A stretch of DNA of 64,000 bases from Motiliproteus sediminis (GCF_017912535.1 NZ_JAERQK010000001.1:558001-622000), one strand, 5' to 3'. Positions 25,918 through 34,678 are shown, numbered from the stretch's first letter. Notes: generated by a model from the sequence alone, not told the origin. Numbers and translations are program-made.

Positions 25918-26018
25918 TGACTGGTTATACCGCCCGGCTACTGACTAGCAATCTAGGGAATTTCACGGTCTGGATGGACACCGATCATCCGGACCTTTAT
26001 GCAGATCGTCCGGGAAGG

Positions 26019-26864
26019 ATGGATAACACGATGGATAGGCTTTCAGAGATACTGAACCGCTTTTCAATGAATGCAGAGGTGTTCTTCAGCGGTAATTTGT
26101 GCGGTATTCAGGCGTTCGGCGGTGACCAGAGCGACGGCGGAAGCTTGCACCTGCTAAAGTCCGGCACGCTGGCGTTCATCAACGATGAAGGGCACAAGAT
26201 AGTCCTGGACCGCCCTGCGGTGATCTTCATACCCAAGATGTTCAAGCACCGCATTATTGCCAACGAGTCCGAAGGGGCCGAGTTGGTTTGCGCCAATATC
26301 CACTATGGGGATGGACTGAGTAACCCGCTGGCTAACGCGTTACCTAAGTTTCTCTATTTCGAGCTGGAAAATTCGAACTTGATGGGGCAGTCAGCGGAAT
26401 GGCTCTTCCGCGAAGCATTCGAAGATCGCTACGGTCGTCAGCCGATGATTGATCGCTTGACAGATATCTTTCTCATTCAAGTGCTGCGCCAGGTTCTCGA
26501 CGAAGGCACCGTTAGCCATGGCCTGATGGCGGGGCTGTCTCATCCCCAGCTTTCCAGAGCATTGGCGGCCATGCATCGCGAACCTCAGGCCCAGTGGACG
26601 CTAGAGACTATGGCGGCCGAGGCCTCCATGTCGCGCTCCAAATTTGCGGAACTGTTTCGCGAGATCATTGGCCAACCCCCCGGAGATTACATTACCGAGT
26701 GGCGAATAGCGGTAGCGCAGGGGTTGTTAAAAAAGAACAAACCCGTCGGCTTGGTCGCCAACGAGGTAGGGTATGAAAACGGATCGGCATTGGCGCGGGT
26801 GTTCAGAAAGAAAACCGGGTTGTCGCCCAGAGAGTGGCTCGACAAGGTCAGGAGCAAGTCCTGA
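26019..26864 (+). CDS. AraC-family regulator with cupin-type sensor domain
   Basis: The 281-residue protein has an N-terminal cupin-like AraC-binding domain (SGTLAFINDEGHKIVLDRPAVIFIP). Its C-terminal AraC DNA-binding domain carries two helix-turn-helix motifs (WTLETMAAEASMSRSKFAELFREI and PVGLVANEVGYENGSALARVFRKKTGLSPREW, read in parts). It resembles regulators of oxidoreductase genes. The start may be 26019 or 26031; GGAAGG lies just before. Divergent placement makes it the prime candidate regulator of the MNIO cluster. Confidence 0.85.
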   Translation: MDNTMDRLSEILNRFSMNAEVFFSGNLCGIQAFGGDQSDGGSLHLLKSGTLAFINDEGHKIVLDRPAVIFIPKMFKHRIIANESEGAELVCANIHYGDGLSNPLANALPKFLYFELENSNLMGQSAEWLFREAFEDRYGRQPMIDRLTDIFLIQVLRQVLDEGTVSHGLMAGLSHPQLSRALAAMHREPQAQWTLETMAAEASMSRSKFAELFREIIGQPPGDYITEWRIAVAQGLLKKNKPVGLVANEVGYENGSALARVFRKKTGLSPREWLDKVRSKS

Positions 26865-26955
26865 GCGGCAACTCGTTTACCGGCGACTATTCCCTCACAA
26901 GCCCCCGATAAGCCAAACAGCTCCGGCCCGTGCCGGCTGCCAGGCTAGACCTGGC

Positions 26956-27504
26956 CTACCAGTACTGAGGGTAGCTACCTTCGCGGGACAGGTTGTTATA
27001 CAGCAGCGCCACCAGCACGATCCCCAACGCTCCAACAACCGTCGGGAATAACAGGAAATCCCACGCTGGTTGCGCTAGAAACACGATAACGGGGTTGGAA
27101 CCTGCCGGAGGGTGCACCGTTCGCGTCGCCATCATCAACATGACTGCAAGGCTGACAGCGAGCGCCATCGACCACCACGCCGGACCCAGATAGGTCAAAC
27201 AGAGCAATCCGACCAAAGAGCTTAAGGTATGGCCGGCGAGGATATTTCTGGGCTGAGAAAATGGCGCGTCAGGGAATCCGAATACCAGCACACAAGACGC
27301 TCCAAACGAACCCAGCACTAATGTGGCCTCAAAGCTTGAGGCCAATCCCGCAAGACTGGCGATCAGGATAAAAGACCCCAGCCCCGCAATCATCACCGGC
27401 AGTAGTGACGACTTTGGAGGCAGCTCAGCCCCCTCCCCTTTAATCTTTTGCAGCCAGCCTGCGAGCCCGGCATTGCGCTGCAGTTCATTGTTGAGACGTT
27501 GCAT
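26956..27504 (-). CDS. HPP-family integral membrane protein
   Basis: The 182-residue protein has four hydrophobic helices and the HPP-domain motifs SFGASCVLVFGFPDAPFSQPRNILAGHTLSS (read in parts) and TRTVHPPAGSNPVIVF, with the name-giving His-Pro-Pro. HPP proteins are small inner-membrane proteins of unknown or nitrite-transport role. The start ATG at 27504 is chosen from the family; the longer frame runs into the operator. It is divergent from a TetR gene with a large inverted repeat between them. Confidence 0.88.
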   Translation of the reverse strand: MQRLNNELQRNAGLAGWLQKIKGEGAELPPKSSLLPVMIAGLGSFILIASLAGLASSFEATLVLGSFGASCVLVFGFPDAPFSQPRNILAGHTLSSLVGLLCLTYLGPAWWSMALAVSLAVMLMMATRTVHPPAGSNPVIVFLAQPAWDFLLFPTVVGALGIVLVALLYNNLSREGSYPQYW

Positions 27505-27532
27505 GACAGCCCTCTCATTTGTGGGTTGAGAA

Positions 27533-27585
27533 ACAGGTAGACCGATCTGTCTACATGCAGATAGTAGACAGATCGGTCTACCTGT
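27533..27585. promoter_or_regulatory. Twin TetR operators in a 22-bp perfect inverted repeat
   Basis: Two 22-bp arms (27533-27554 and 27564-27585) are exact reverse complements across a 9-bp spacer. Each arm contains a site of the type TAGACCGATCTGTCTA or TAGACAGATCGGTCTA, which is itself a near palindrome and close to NemR-like TetR boxes (TAGACC-N4-GGTCTA). It lies between the HPP gene and the TetR gene, so two TetR dimers probably bind and repress both. Confidence 0.85.
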
Positions 27586-27625
27586 GTCAATCTGTTTCAA
27601 TCACAAACAACATGAGCGATCAGAC

Positions 27626-28201
27626 ATGTCTGACAAACGTCATCAGCTGGTGATGACAGCGCTTGAACTCTTTTATCAAAAAGGTGTTCACGCGGTGGGA
27701 ATCAACGAAGTACTGGCCGCCTCGGGAGTAGCCAAGAAAACGCTGTATCATCACTTTGATAGTAAGGAAGCACTGGTTTTGGCGGCGCTGCGATATCGTG
27801 ACGACTCGTTCCTCCACTGGCTAACCCGGCGTTTGCAAACAGCTCCGGCGGGTAGTGAGCGCATTGGCGCGCTATTTGATGCGCTGGATGACTGGTTTAA
27901 CAGCAGGGTCGATGAACTGTTACCTTTTAACGGCTGTTTCTTCATCAATGTCAGTGGCGAGTTTGGGGAGGTCGACCACCCGTTGCATCAACAGTGTTCA
28001 CAGCACAAGCGCAACGTGGCTGCGCTGATACATGCAGAGGTGCAGGCACTAGGAATCACTCCGTCACGGGTCGCGCCTCTCACCGACGCGCTCTGCCTGC
28101 TTAAGGAAGGTGCTATCTCCATGGCTCACGTACAGGGTGACCTTACCGCAGCGGTCAAAGCCAAACATGCCGCCAAGCAGCTGATTACGGCTCATGGCTA
28201 G
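27626..28201 (+). CDS. TetR-family transcriptional regulator
   Basis: The 191-residue protein has a TetR helix-turn-helix (LVMTALELFYQKGVHAVGINEVLAASGVAKKTLYHHFDSKEALV, read in parts) and a ligand domain with a single cysteine in PFNGCFFINVSGEFGE and others later. The FNGCF segment is typical of a subgroup controlling HPP, NemA or DUF2798-type genes. It likely acts on the adjacent 22-bp inverted repeat. A DUF2798 gene follows 58 bp downstream. Confidence 0.88.
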   Translation: MSDKRHQLVMTALELFYQKGVHAVGINEVLAASGVAKKTLYHHFDSKEALVLAALRYRDDSFLHWLTRRLQTAPAGSERIGALFDALDDWFNSRVDELLPFNGCFFINVSGEFGEVDHPLHQQCSQHKRNVAALIHAEVQALGITPSRVAPLTDALCLLKEGAISMAHVQGDLTAAVKAKHAAKQLITAHG

Positions 28202-28259
28202 TGTTTTCCAACCGAGTGCTCGAATGAATGGTTATCAACGGCAATGGATGAGGTAATCG

Positions 28260-28529
28260 ATGAACGGGGCCGAATCTAAATCAACCTCCCTGAAGCTGCC
28301 CGCCAAATGGGCTCCCATTGTCACGCCGTTTATTCTGTCGTGCTTTATGACCTGCATCGTATCGCTGATCAGCACCGTGAGAACTATCGGTTGGCGTGAC
28401 GACCTACTGACGCTATGGATGGGAGCCTGGGGCGTCTCATGGCTGGTTGCCTTCCCGGCACTACTGCTGGTGTTGCCGCTGACACGTAAAGTTACCAGCT
28501 GGATCGTGGAGCCCCACCCTAGGCGCTGA
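28260..28529 (+). CDS. DUF2798 small membrane protein
   Basis: The 89-residue protein has two transmembrane helices and the DUF2798 pattern (PFILSCFMTCIVSLISTVRTIGW, read in parts; WMGAWGVSWLVAFPALLLVLP). The function of the family is unknown. It is co-directional with the TetR gene and is followed by a hairpin at 28556-28578. Confidence 0.85.
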   Translation: MNGAESKSTSLKLPAKWAPIVTPFILSCFMTCIVSLISTVRTIGWRDDLLTLWMGAWGVSWLVAFPALLLVLPLTRKVTSWIVEPHPRR

Positions 28530-28555
28530 GCCCCTGCCCCGACCGCCCCCGTTCA

Positions 28556-28578
28556 AAGCCGGCTGTCGGAGCCGGCTT
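28556..28578. terminator. Hairpin between DUF2798 and ccoG genes
   Basis: AAGCCGGCT pairs with AGCCGGCTT across a 5-base loop. It lies between two convergent genes. The T-run is very short, so it may be a weak or factor-assisted terminator. Confidence 0.5.
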
Positions 28579-28721
28579 CACCCAGCAGCGAGTTATGGCA
28601 AAGTTGATCTGATTCCTCCTTTGCCGCTGCATAACTCATCGGATACTTACGGCGGTACTGCGGGATTGTAGATCCCCTATCCAGATCAACGTCGTTAGCG
28701 AGACACCAGAGCGCTCTGCTA

Positions 28722-30158
28722 TCAAAACCCCTTGGCGGGTTCGCTGGCCGGGCCTACAAAAACAGCGCTGCGCGACGCGACCAACTCGCCACCTGCCGAC
28801 ACGCTGAAGGTAAAATGCGTCATATCCATACGGATCTCTTTCGCTGGGATGCGCACAAATAGCTCCTGCGTGGTGATTCCCAAGGGAGCCAACACTACAT
28901 CCTGCGCTGCGCCGACGACCTTGAGCCCGGTTAGACCGGATGCTGAGATGCTGGCCTCAAGTTGCTGGTTTGTTTTGTTGAGGATCTTTAACCGATAGCG
29001 GTTCTGGATGCTGCCATCGCTCTGCAACACGTACATCGGTTGGCGATGGTGAATAACCTTGAGTTCGATAGCGTCGAGGGTAGCCAGCCCCCACGCGATG
29101 CCCGACACCGAAAACAGCAGAATTGCCAGATAGGTCCAAACGCGGGGCCGCCTGAACCAGGCTGGCTGGGCGATGCCCTGCAGCCCCGTCAGCGAATCGT
29201 AGCGAACCAACCCCTTGGGACGCCCGATCTTTTCCATGACCGAATCGCAGGCGTCGATGCACAGCGCGCAGGTGATACACCCTTGTTGCTGGCCATCGCG
29301 TATATCAATACCGGTCGGACAGACCGCCACACATAGATTGCAGTCGATACAGTCACCGAGACGGTCACCGATGGCAGCTTTGTTACGGTGCCCTCGCGGT
29401 TCACCACGGCTCGCGTCATAGGTTGGAAGGACGGTATTCTGATCCACCATGACGCCCTGGATACGGGCATAAGGACAGAGCCAAAAGCAGGTTTGTTCCC
29501 GCATGAAACCGGCCAGCGTGTAGGTGCCAACCGTGAAAGCCGCTACCGTGATCCAGGCCTCCAGCGGCAGGGTAAGCTGCAACAGGCCTCGCCAAAGCTG
29601 ACCGGCATCCATGAACCAGGCCACAAAGCTGATACCGGTAAGTAGTCCGATCAACAGCCAAAGCAGGTGTTTGGCGACTTTGATCCTGAGTTTGGCCAAC
29701 GACCAATGGGCACGATCTAAAGACTGGCGCTGCCGGGCTGGCCCCTCAAGCCGCTCTTCAATCCAGACGAACAGATCGGTCCAAACCGTCTGAAAACAGA
29801 AAAACCCGCAGAACACCCGGCCAGCCAGCGCGGTCACTACCGCCAGTAGAATGGCAAAGAACAGCAGGATCAGGGTCAAAATCCACAGATCCTGAGGCAG
29901 AACGGTCAGCCCGAACAAGTGAAACTGCTGCGCTGGCAGGTCAAATAGCACCGCCTGACGCTCATCCCAACGCAGATAGGGACCGAAGAAAAACAGCAGC
30001 CATACACTCGCGGTCCAGTTTTTCAGGCGCCGCCACCGCCCGGACATGCGTTTGGGGTGTATCTTTTCTTCACCAACGTTCACATGCCACTGGCCCACCT
30101 CTGCATAAATATCGTCGATGGTGGATGTCGGGATAAGCGTTTTAGTGTTCTCCATCAT
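28722..30158 (-). CDS. ccoG: CcoG-like membrane-bound polyferredoxin
   Basis: The 478-residue protein has about five transmembrane helices (LRWDERQAVLFDLPAQQFHLFG region onward) and the membrane Cys motif FCGFFCFQTVW. It carries TCFWLCPYARIQGVM and two 4Fe-4S motifs (CIDCNLCVAVCPTGIDI and CITCALCIDAC), then a C-terminal Ig-like IG domain. CcoG reduces Cu(II) during cbb3 oxidase assembly. Here no ccoNOP genes are present; it ends an operon with an assimilatory sulfite reductase, so it may instead feed electrons to that enzyme. ATG 30158 and 30155 are both possible. Confidence 0.88.
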   Translation of the reverse strand: MMENTKTLIPTSTIDDIYAEVGQWHVNVGEEKIHPKRMSGRWRRLKNWTASVWLLFFFGPYLRWDERQAVLFDLPAQQFHLFGLTVLPQDLWILTLILLFFAILLAVVTALAGRVFCGFFCFQTVWTDLFVWIEERLEGPARQRQSLDRAHWSLAKLRIKVAKHLLWLLIGLLTGISFVAWFMDAGQLWRGLLQLTLPLEAWITVAAFTVGTYTLAGFMREQTCFWLCPYARIQGVMVDQNTVLPTYDASRGEPRGHRNKAAIGDRLGDCIDCNLCVAVCPTGIDIRDGQQQGCITCALCIDACDSVMEKIGRPKGLVRYDSLTGLQGIAQPAWFRRPRVWTYLAILLFSVSGIAWGLATLDAIELKVIHHRQPMYVLQSDGSIQNRYRLKILNKTNQQLEASISASGLTGLKVVGAAQDVVLAPLGITTQELFVRIPAKEIRMDMTHFTFSVSAGGELVASRSAVFVGPASEPAKGF

Positions 30159-30297
30159 GGCCTCCAGAGGCTGTGCGATCTTGCCCGCTGTTAGCGAATA
30201 TCTTCTTGTAAGCACCGCGTCCTAACACCACCAAAACAGCCACGGAGCCGATGATGGTGAACACCGACAACAGCAGCACGGCATCAACATTAGTCAT
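30142..30297 (-). CDS. 51-residue single-pass membrane protein
   Basis: The frame starts at ATG 30297, overlapping the DUF934 stop by eight bases, and ends inside the start of ccoG. The product begins MTNVDAVLLLSVFTIIGS and continues as one hydrophobic helix, then GRGAYKKIF and a polar tail. It has no cysteine. I do not recognise a family. Its overlap on both sides argues for a real, coupled gene in the cysI-DUF934-ccoG operon. Confidence 0.65.
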   Translation of the reverse strand: MTNVDAVLLLSVFTIIGSVAVLVVLGRGAYKKIFANSGQDRTASGGHDGEH

Positions 30298-30811
30298 TTA
30301 AACCAGCCTCTTGGAATCGAAACTTAAATGGTGTTCTAGGGTTGTAGATGGATCCCTGATAGCTCAGACCCGCAGTCAACAGCAGCGATAGCGCCGTATC
30401 CAGAGACTCACCCTCAGGCAGCGCCATGGCGTTAAAACCACAGCGCCTTAACGCAATGGCCTGGTCAGCCAGAATGTGACCGAAGGCTCTCAGCTCACCT
30501 TTGTACCCACAGACCTCGCGCAAATGCGCCGCCGTGGAGAAACCGGTTCCATCCGAGAAACGCTCGAAGTAAACAGCGATTGCAGCGATCTTGGAAAGAT
30601 GAGGCGTCAGAGATTCAGTGGGGTCGTGCGATCCGACCCAGACATGCGGATATTCCGACCCATCGTTGCGGTCTGCATATCGATCGAGCCAGTACGACAG
30701 CGGCAAGAAACAGCGACGGTCAGCGTCATCCGCCAACGCGTCTACATCTTCAATACCCAGAATCAGCGCGGCATCCTCGACAATGCCGCCATCTTTAATG
30801 ATTCGCGGCAT
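30290..30811 (-). CDS. DUF934 protein
   Basis: The 173-residue protein has the DUF934 pattern (GIEDVDALADDADRRCFLPLSYWL, FERFSDGTGFSTAAHLRE, ELRAFGHILADQAIALRRCGFNA, read in parts). DUF934 genes sit beside sulfite/nitrite reductase genes in pseudomonads and others and are thought to support sulfate assimilation. The ATG at 30811 overlaps the end of the reductase gene by 17 bp, so translation is coupled. Confidence 0.88.
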   Translation of the reverse strand: MPRIIKDGGIVEDAALILGIEDVDALADDADRRCFLPLSYWLDRYADRNDGSEYPHVWVGSHDPTESLTPHLSKIAAIAVYFERFSDGTGFSTAAHLREVCGYKGELRAFGHILADQAIALRRCGFNAMALPEGESLDTALSLLLTAGLSYQGSIYNPRTPFKFRFQEAGLND

Positions 30812-32462
30812 ACACCACCTCCTTGAACCGAGACACGCCGAGCCGCTCAACCACCGCGGCAAAGGTTTCCTGGGCGGCCTGCCGCGTCTGCAGGTAAAGC
30901 TCAAGCATGCGCTCCACTGCGTCGGCCACCGCCTCCAGCGGCAATGCCGGACCGATCACCTTGCCCAAACGGGTATGATCGCCAGACTCGCCCCCAAGGG
31001 TGATCTGGTAGTACTCCTGCCCGGACTTTTCCACGCCGAGAATGCCGATGTTGGCAATGTGATGGTGGGTGCAGGCATTGATGCAGCCTGCGATGCGGAT
31101 GGAGATGGGTCCGAGGTTGTGTAATCGATCCAGATCGGCAAAGCGCGCCTGAATGCGGTCATTAACCGGCAAGGATCGCGCGTTGGCCAGGTTGCAGAAA
31201 TCCGCCCCCGGACAACAGACGATATCAGCAGCCGTACCCTGAGTTGGCGATGCCAGATCCAGATAGGTGAGTTGCTGCCAGAGTTCCAGCAGGTCCGATT
31301 GAGCAACGTCCGGGAGCACTATATTTTGCTGCTGCGCGGTGCGTACTTCGCCAAAGCAGAACCGCTCGGCCAGTTCGGCGATACCGTCCAGCTGGCTATG
31401 GTGAATATCACCAGGGGCCTGCCCCTTGGCTTTCAGGGACAGAGTTACTGCCGCGTATCCGGGTACTCGATGGGGGTGCACATTGGCCTTCACCCAGCGA
31501 TCAAACAGCGGTTGCACCCGTCGCTGCATCCAGAGGTCTGCTTCAACCTGCTGAACATTGATGCGCTCGTAGGCTGACGGCGAGAAAAACGACTCCGCGT
31601 ACTGCAATTCCGCCGGGGTAAGCCGCAGCTCTTGCTGCTGTGTTGCGGCAAACTCGGTTTCGACCTGCTCTTTGAACCGCTCATGCCCGAGCGACTTGAC
31701 CAGGATTTTTATGCGCGCTTTGTATTTGTTATCACGGCGTCCGTAACGGTTATACACCCGCAAGACGGCCTTCAGGTACGCCAGCAGATCGGACCGAGGA
31801 AGAAACGAACGAATTTTACTGCCCAGCATGGGCGTTCGGCCCAAGCCGCCGCCGACCCAGACTTCAAAGCCGATGTGGTCACGGTCGTCGCGCACCGCCC
31901 GTAACCCAATATCATGGACCCGGATAGCGGCGCGATCGGTTGAAGCCCCGGTCACCGCGACCTTGAACTTGCGCGGCAGGAAAGCAAACTCGGGATGCAC
32001 CGTCGACCACTGTCTAATGATTTCGCAGTATGGGCGCGGGTCGACAACCTCATCCGCCGCCACGCCTGCAAAGGGGTCGGTGGTGGTATTGCGAATGCAG
32101 TTGCCGCTGGTCTGAATCGCATGCATCTCCACCTCAAGCAGCGACTCCAGAATCGCGGGCACCTGTTCCATGGTGATCCAATTAAACTGGAGGTTCTGCC
32201 GGGTCGTCACATGACAGTAGCCACGGTCATAGCGACGAGCGATCTCAGCCAGCCTGCGCAGCTGTGGCGCCGAGAGAATGCCATAGGGGACCGCTACGCG
32301 TAGCATGGGGGCGTGCTTTTGCAGGTAAAGCCCGTTTTGTAAGCGAAGCGGCAAAAACAGCTCCTCTGCCATCTCGCCGCTCAGGTAGCGCGCCATCTGA
32401 CCCTTGAACTGCCCTACCCGGTCCCGCACCACTTGGCGGTCATAGTCGTCGTATTGGTACAT
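30795..32462 (-). CDS. cysI: Assimilatory sulfite (nitrite/sulfite) reductase hemoprotein
   Basis: The 555-residue protein has two ferredoxin-like half domains and siroheme/4Fe-4S domains. The cofactor cysteines appear in VCCPGADFCNLA and AGCINACTHHHIANIG. The siroheme-arginine region is HVTTRQNLQFNW. This is the Pseudomonas-type CysI that reduces sulfite to sulfide for cysteine synthesis. It leads the operon cysI-DUF934-small membrane protein-ccoG and is divergent from a MocR regulator. Confidence 0.9.
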   Translation of the reverse strand: MYQYDDYDRQVVRDRVGQFKGQMARYLSGEMAEELFLPLRLQNGLYLQKHAPMLRVAVPYGILSAPQLRRLAEIARRYDRGYCHVTTRQNLQFNWITMEQVPAILESLLEVEMHAIQTSGNCIRNTTTDPFAGVAADEVVDPRPYCEIIRQWSTVHPEFAFLPRKFKVAVTGASTDRAAIRVHDIGLRAVRDDRDHIGFEVWVGGGLGRTPMLGSKIRSFLPRSDLLAYLKAVLRVYNRYGRRDNKYKARIKILVKSLGHERFKEQVETEFAATQQQELRLTPAELQYAESFFSPSAYERINVQQVEADLWMQRRVQPLFDRWVKANVHPHRVPGYAAVTLSLKAKGQAPGDIHHSQLDGIAELAERFCFGEVRTAQQQNIVLPDVAQSDLLELWQQLTYLDLASPTQGTAADIVCCPGADFCNLANARSLPVNDRIQARFADLDRLHNLGPISIRIAGCINACTHHHIANIGILGVEKSGQEYYQITLGGESGDHTRLGKVIGPALPLEAVADAVERMLELYLQTRQAAQETFAAVVERLGVSRFKEVVYAANH

Positions 32463-32560
32463 CTGTCGTTCCCTGTTAGCCGCAAGGTGAAAGATTCAGT
32501 AGCAGGTATTCAGCGTACGGCAGAGGCAAAAACAGTTACAGATTCAGTTTTTTCTATTTG

Positions 32561-32622
32561 TCTGTGCACAGACTGCTAAGATGAAGGACTGTGCCCATTA
32601 AATTTTTAGAATCTGTACCCAT
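32561..32622. promoter_or_regulatory. Candidate MocR binding region: palindrome and direct repeats
   Basis: The region holds the palindrome TCTGTGCACAGA (32561-32572) and two direct repeats of CTGTRCCCAT (32589-32598 and 32613-32622), spaced 24 bp apart. MocR-type regulators often bind direct repeats near their own start, and this lies between cysI and the MocR gene. Confidence 0.5.
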
Positions 32623-34039
32623 GACGGACTTTCTTTACCGCCAACTATTGCGCGAACTCACGGAGGAGATCTATTCCGGACGCCGCCCTGCTGGCACCCG
32701 AATGCCCTCCATACGAGAGCTGAGCGATGAGCGGGGTATCTCGAAATCGACCGTGCTTAACGCCTATGATCGACTAGAGGCAGAAGGCTTAATCACTGCC
32801 CGCCCACGATCGGGATATTATGTTGAAGGCCGCCAAGCGCAGGATCCTCTGGCGATAAAAACACCGTTGGTCAGTCGCCCTGAGTCGATGCCTCTGCCTG
32901 TCAGCAGCGCCCAGATCTTGGTTGACATCATGCAGCGAGGGGCCGCTTTCGACCTCGTCGGAGAAAGCGCCAGAGAGCTTGGAAATGACTCATTACGCCG
33001 CAGTTTGGCGCGCGCCCAGCGGCGCCAGACCACCGGCGAACAGGATAACTACGACACGCCCGAAGGGATGCTTGGCCTTCGCTCATTGATTACCGGCCGC
33101 CTGCATCTGGGCGGCAGTAACATTGACCCCGACGGCTTGGTTATTACCTCTGGATGCCAGCACGCCTTGTTGCTGGCGTTGATGGCGACGACCAGACGGG
33201 GCGATGTGGTCGCGGTAGAGTCACCGGGATTTTATGGCGTTTTCCAACTCTTTGAAGTGCTGGGCCTGAAAGCGCTGGAGCTCCCCAGCTCACCGGAGTC
33301 AGGCTTGAGCCCCGAGGGGTTCGAACTTGCACTGCAACACTGGGATATCAAGGCGCTGGTGGTATCCCCCAGTTACTCGACTCCTACGGGGGCCAGCATG
33401 CCCGAAGCCAACAAGCAGCGAATTCTATCCCTTGCCTATAGTCGCGACCTGCCGATCATAGAAGACGACATCTACGGCGAACTATCTTTCAACGAGCAGC
33501 GACCGCGGACGCTTCATTCCTATGATCACCGGGGGTTGGTGCTGCTCTGCTCTTCCATGTCCAAGAGTTTATCCCGGGATCTGCGCATCGGCTGGATCGC
33601 ACCGGGTCTGTTTAAGGAGCAGGTTACGCAGCTGAAAGTGGCAACCAGCCTGGCCAGTAGCCGCGCTCAGCAACAGGGATTGACCGACTTCTTGACCGAG
33701 GGTGGGTTTGATCGTCATCTGAGGGTTAGGCGCGGTACGCTGCGGCAACAGTACCAACAACTACTCGAACTGCTCGGTCGTTATTTGCCGATGATGGAAT
33801 CCTGTAGCCGGCCCCAGGGAGGACTTACCGTGTGGGTGGAACTGCCCGAGGCGGTGGACAGCTTAAAGCTCTACAAGGCGGGGCTGCAACGGGGGATCAT
33901 CCTGACGCCGGGCCGGCTGTTTACCGCTCAAGAACGACACCGCAACGCACTGCGGATCAGCTTTGCTTTCCCATGGACGAAGCCACGCGTGGAGGCGCTG
34001 GAAGCACTGGGAAAACTGGTGACGAACTGCCCGGATTAA
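32621..34039 (+). CDS. MocR-type regulator (GntR DNA-binding domain fused to aminotransferase domain)
   Basis: The 472-residue protein has a GntR winged helix at the N-terminus (RELTEEIYSGRRPAGTRMPSIRELSDERGISKSTVLNAYDRLEAEG, read in parts). A fold-type I aminotransferase domain follows, with a PLP-lysine context SSMSKSLSRDLRIGW. MocR proteins sense PLP or amino compounds. The start may be ATG 32621 or GTG 32591. Divergence from cysI suggests it controls sulfur assimilation, like other MocR proteins that act on sulfur or amino-acid genes; inferred from position. Confidence 0.88.
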   Translation: MTDFLYRQLLRELTEEIYSGRRPAGTRMPSIRELSDERGISKSTVLNAYDRLEAEGLITARPRSGYYVEGRQAQDPLAIKTPLVSRPESMPLPVSSAQILVDIMQRGAAFDLVGESARELGNDSLRRSLARAQRRQTTGEQDNYDTPEGMLGLRSLITGRLHLGGSNIDPDGLVITSGCQHALLLALMATTRRGDVVAVESPGFYGVFQLFEVLGLKALELPSSPESGLSPEGFELALQHWDIKALVVSPSYSTPTGASMPEANKQRILSLAYSRDLPIIEDDIYGELSFNEQRPRTLHSYDHRGLVLLCSSMSKSLSRDLRIGWIAPGLFKEQVTQLKVATSLASSRAQQQGLTDFLTEGGFDRHLRVRRGTLRQQYQQLLELLGRYLPMMESCSRPQGGLTVWVELPEAVDSLKLYKAGLQRGIILTPGRLFTAQERHRNALRISFAFPWTKPRVEALEALGKLVTNCPD

Positions 34040-34108
34040 CTTCATCTTCTTTGCCGTTGGTTTGAACGGAAAGGAGCCATCTCGAGCTGACTCTTTTCCA
34101 TCCCCTGC

Positions 34109-34600
34109 TCAATGGTTCCAGGCTAACCCCCACGGCCGAGTCCCGGCGGGCTGCTGCCACCGAGTCTTAAACCACCCATCGACAGAAAGACGACCTGCTC
34201 CCCAAATAACGAGCTGTGCCAGCAGTACGCCCCAGAGCAGATGAAGGGTCAATGCTGCAGGTGCAATCTCTTCCAGACTGATAACCGCCACCACATTGAC
34301 GACGCTAAGGCCCAGTGCACCAAAGCGCGTAGTTAAGCCGAGAACCAGCAAAACAGGCAGTAGTATCTCACCGGCTGTTCCCAGCCAGGCCGCCAGTTCG
34401 AACGGCAACAGCGGGACGCTGTACTCCTCCTCGAACAGAAACAGCGTGGTATCCCAATCCTGCAGTTTGGTAAGTCCGGCGAAGAAGAACACCTTGGCGA
34501 TATACAACCGGGCAGCAAGAAGGCCCAACGGTTGCAGGTAGTTTAAAAGCTGCGATACCCGCCAGTAGTATCCAGCGAACAAAGCGAAGCGACTTTTCAT
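34109..34600 (-). CDS. DoxX-family membrane protein (BufD/HvfD-like position)
   Basis: The 163-residue protein has four transmembrane helices and the DoxX motifs LLAARLYIAKVFFFAGLTKLQDW, PFELAAWLGTAGEILLPVLLVLGLTTRFGA and SLEEIAPAALTLHLLWGVLLA (read in parts). A GAGGAGATT site precedes the ATG at 34600. DoxX proteins accompany DUF2282 peptides in bufferin-type copper loci, where they may help electron transfer or export. It is the last gene of the YHS-thioredoxin-DUF2282-DoxX set. Confidence 0.87.
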   Translation of the reverse strand: MKSRFALFAGYYWRVSQLLNYLQPLGLLAARLYIAKVFFFAGLTKLQDWDTTLFLFEEEYSVPLLPFELAAWLGTAGEILLPVLLVLGLTTRFGALGLSVVNVVAVISLEEIAPAALTLHLLWGVLLAQLVIWGAGRLSVDGWFKTRWQQPAGTRPWGLAWNH

Positions 34601-34638
34601 GACAATCTCCTCTGTATTGGTCAGATCAGTTAAAAACT

Positions 34639-34678
34639 GAGTGCCGCCCGCCACCTCCCGGCGGACAGGTCGGCACTC
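34639..34678 (-). promoter_or_regulatory. Strong stem-loop between DUF2282 and DoxX genes
   Basis: GAGTGCCG pairs perfectly with CGGCACTC, with an inner CCGCC/GGCGG pairing. There is no T-run. It may stabilise the upstream mRNA or partly stop transcription, letting the small secreted peptide be made in excess of the membrane protein. Confidence 0.55.
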
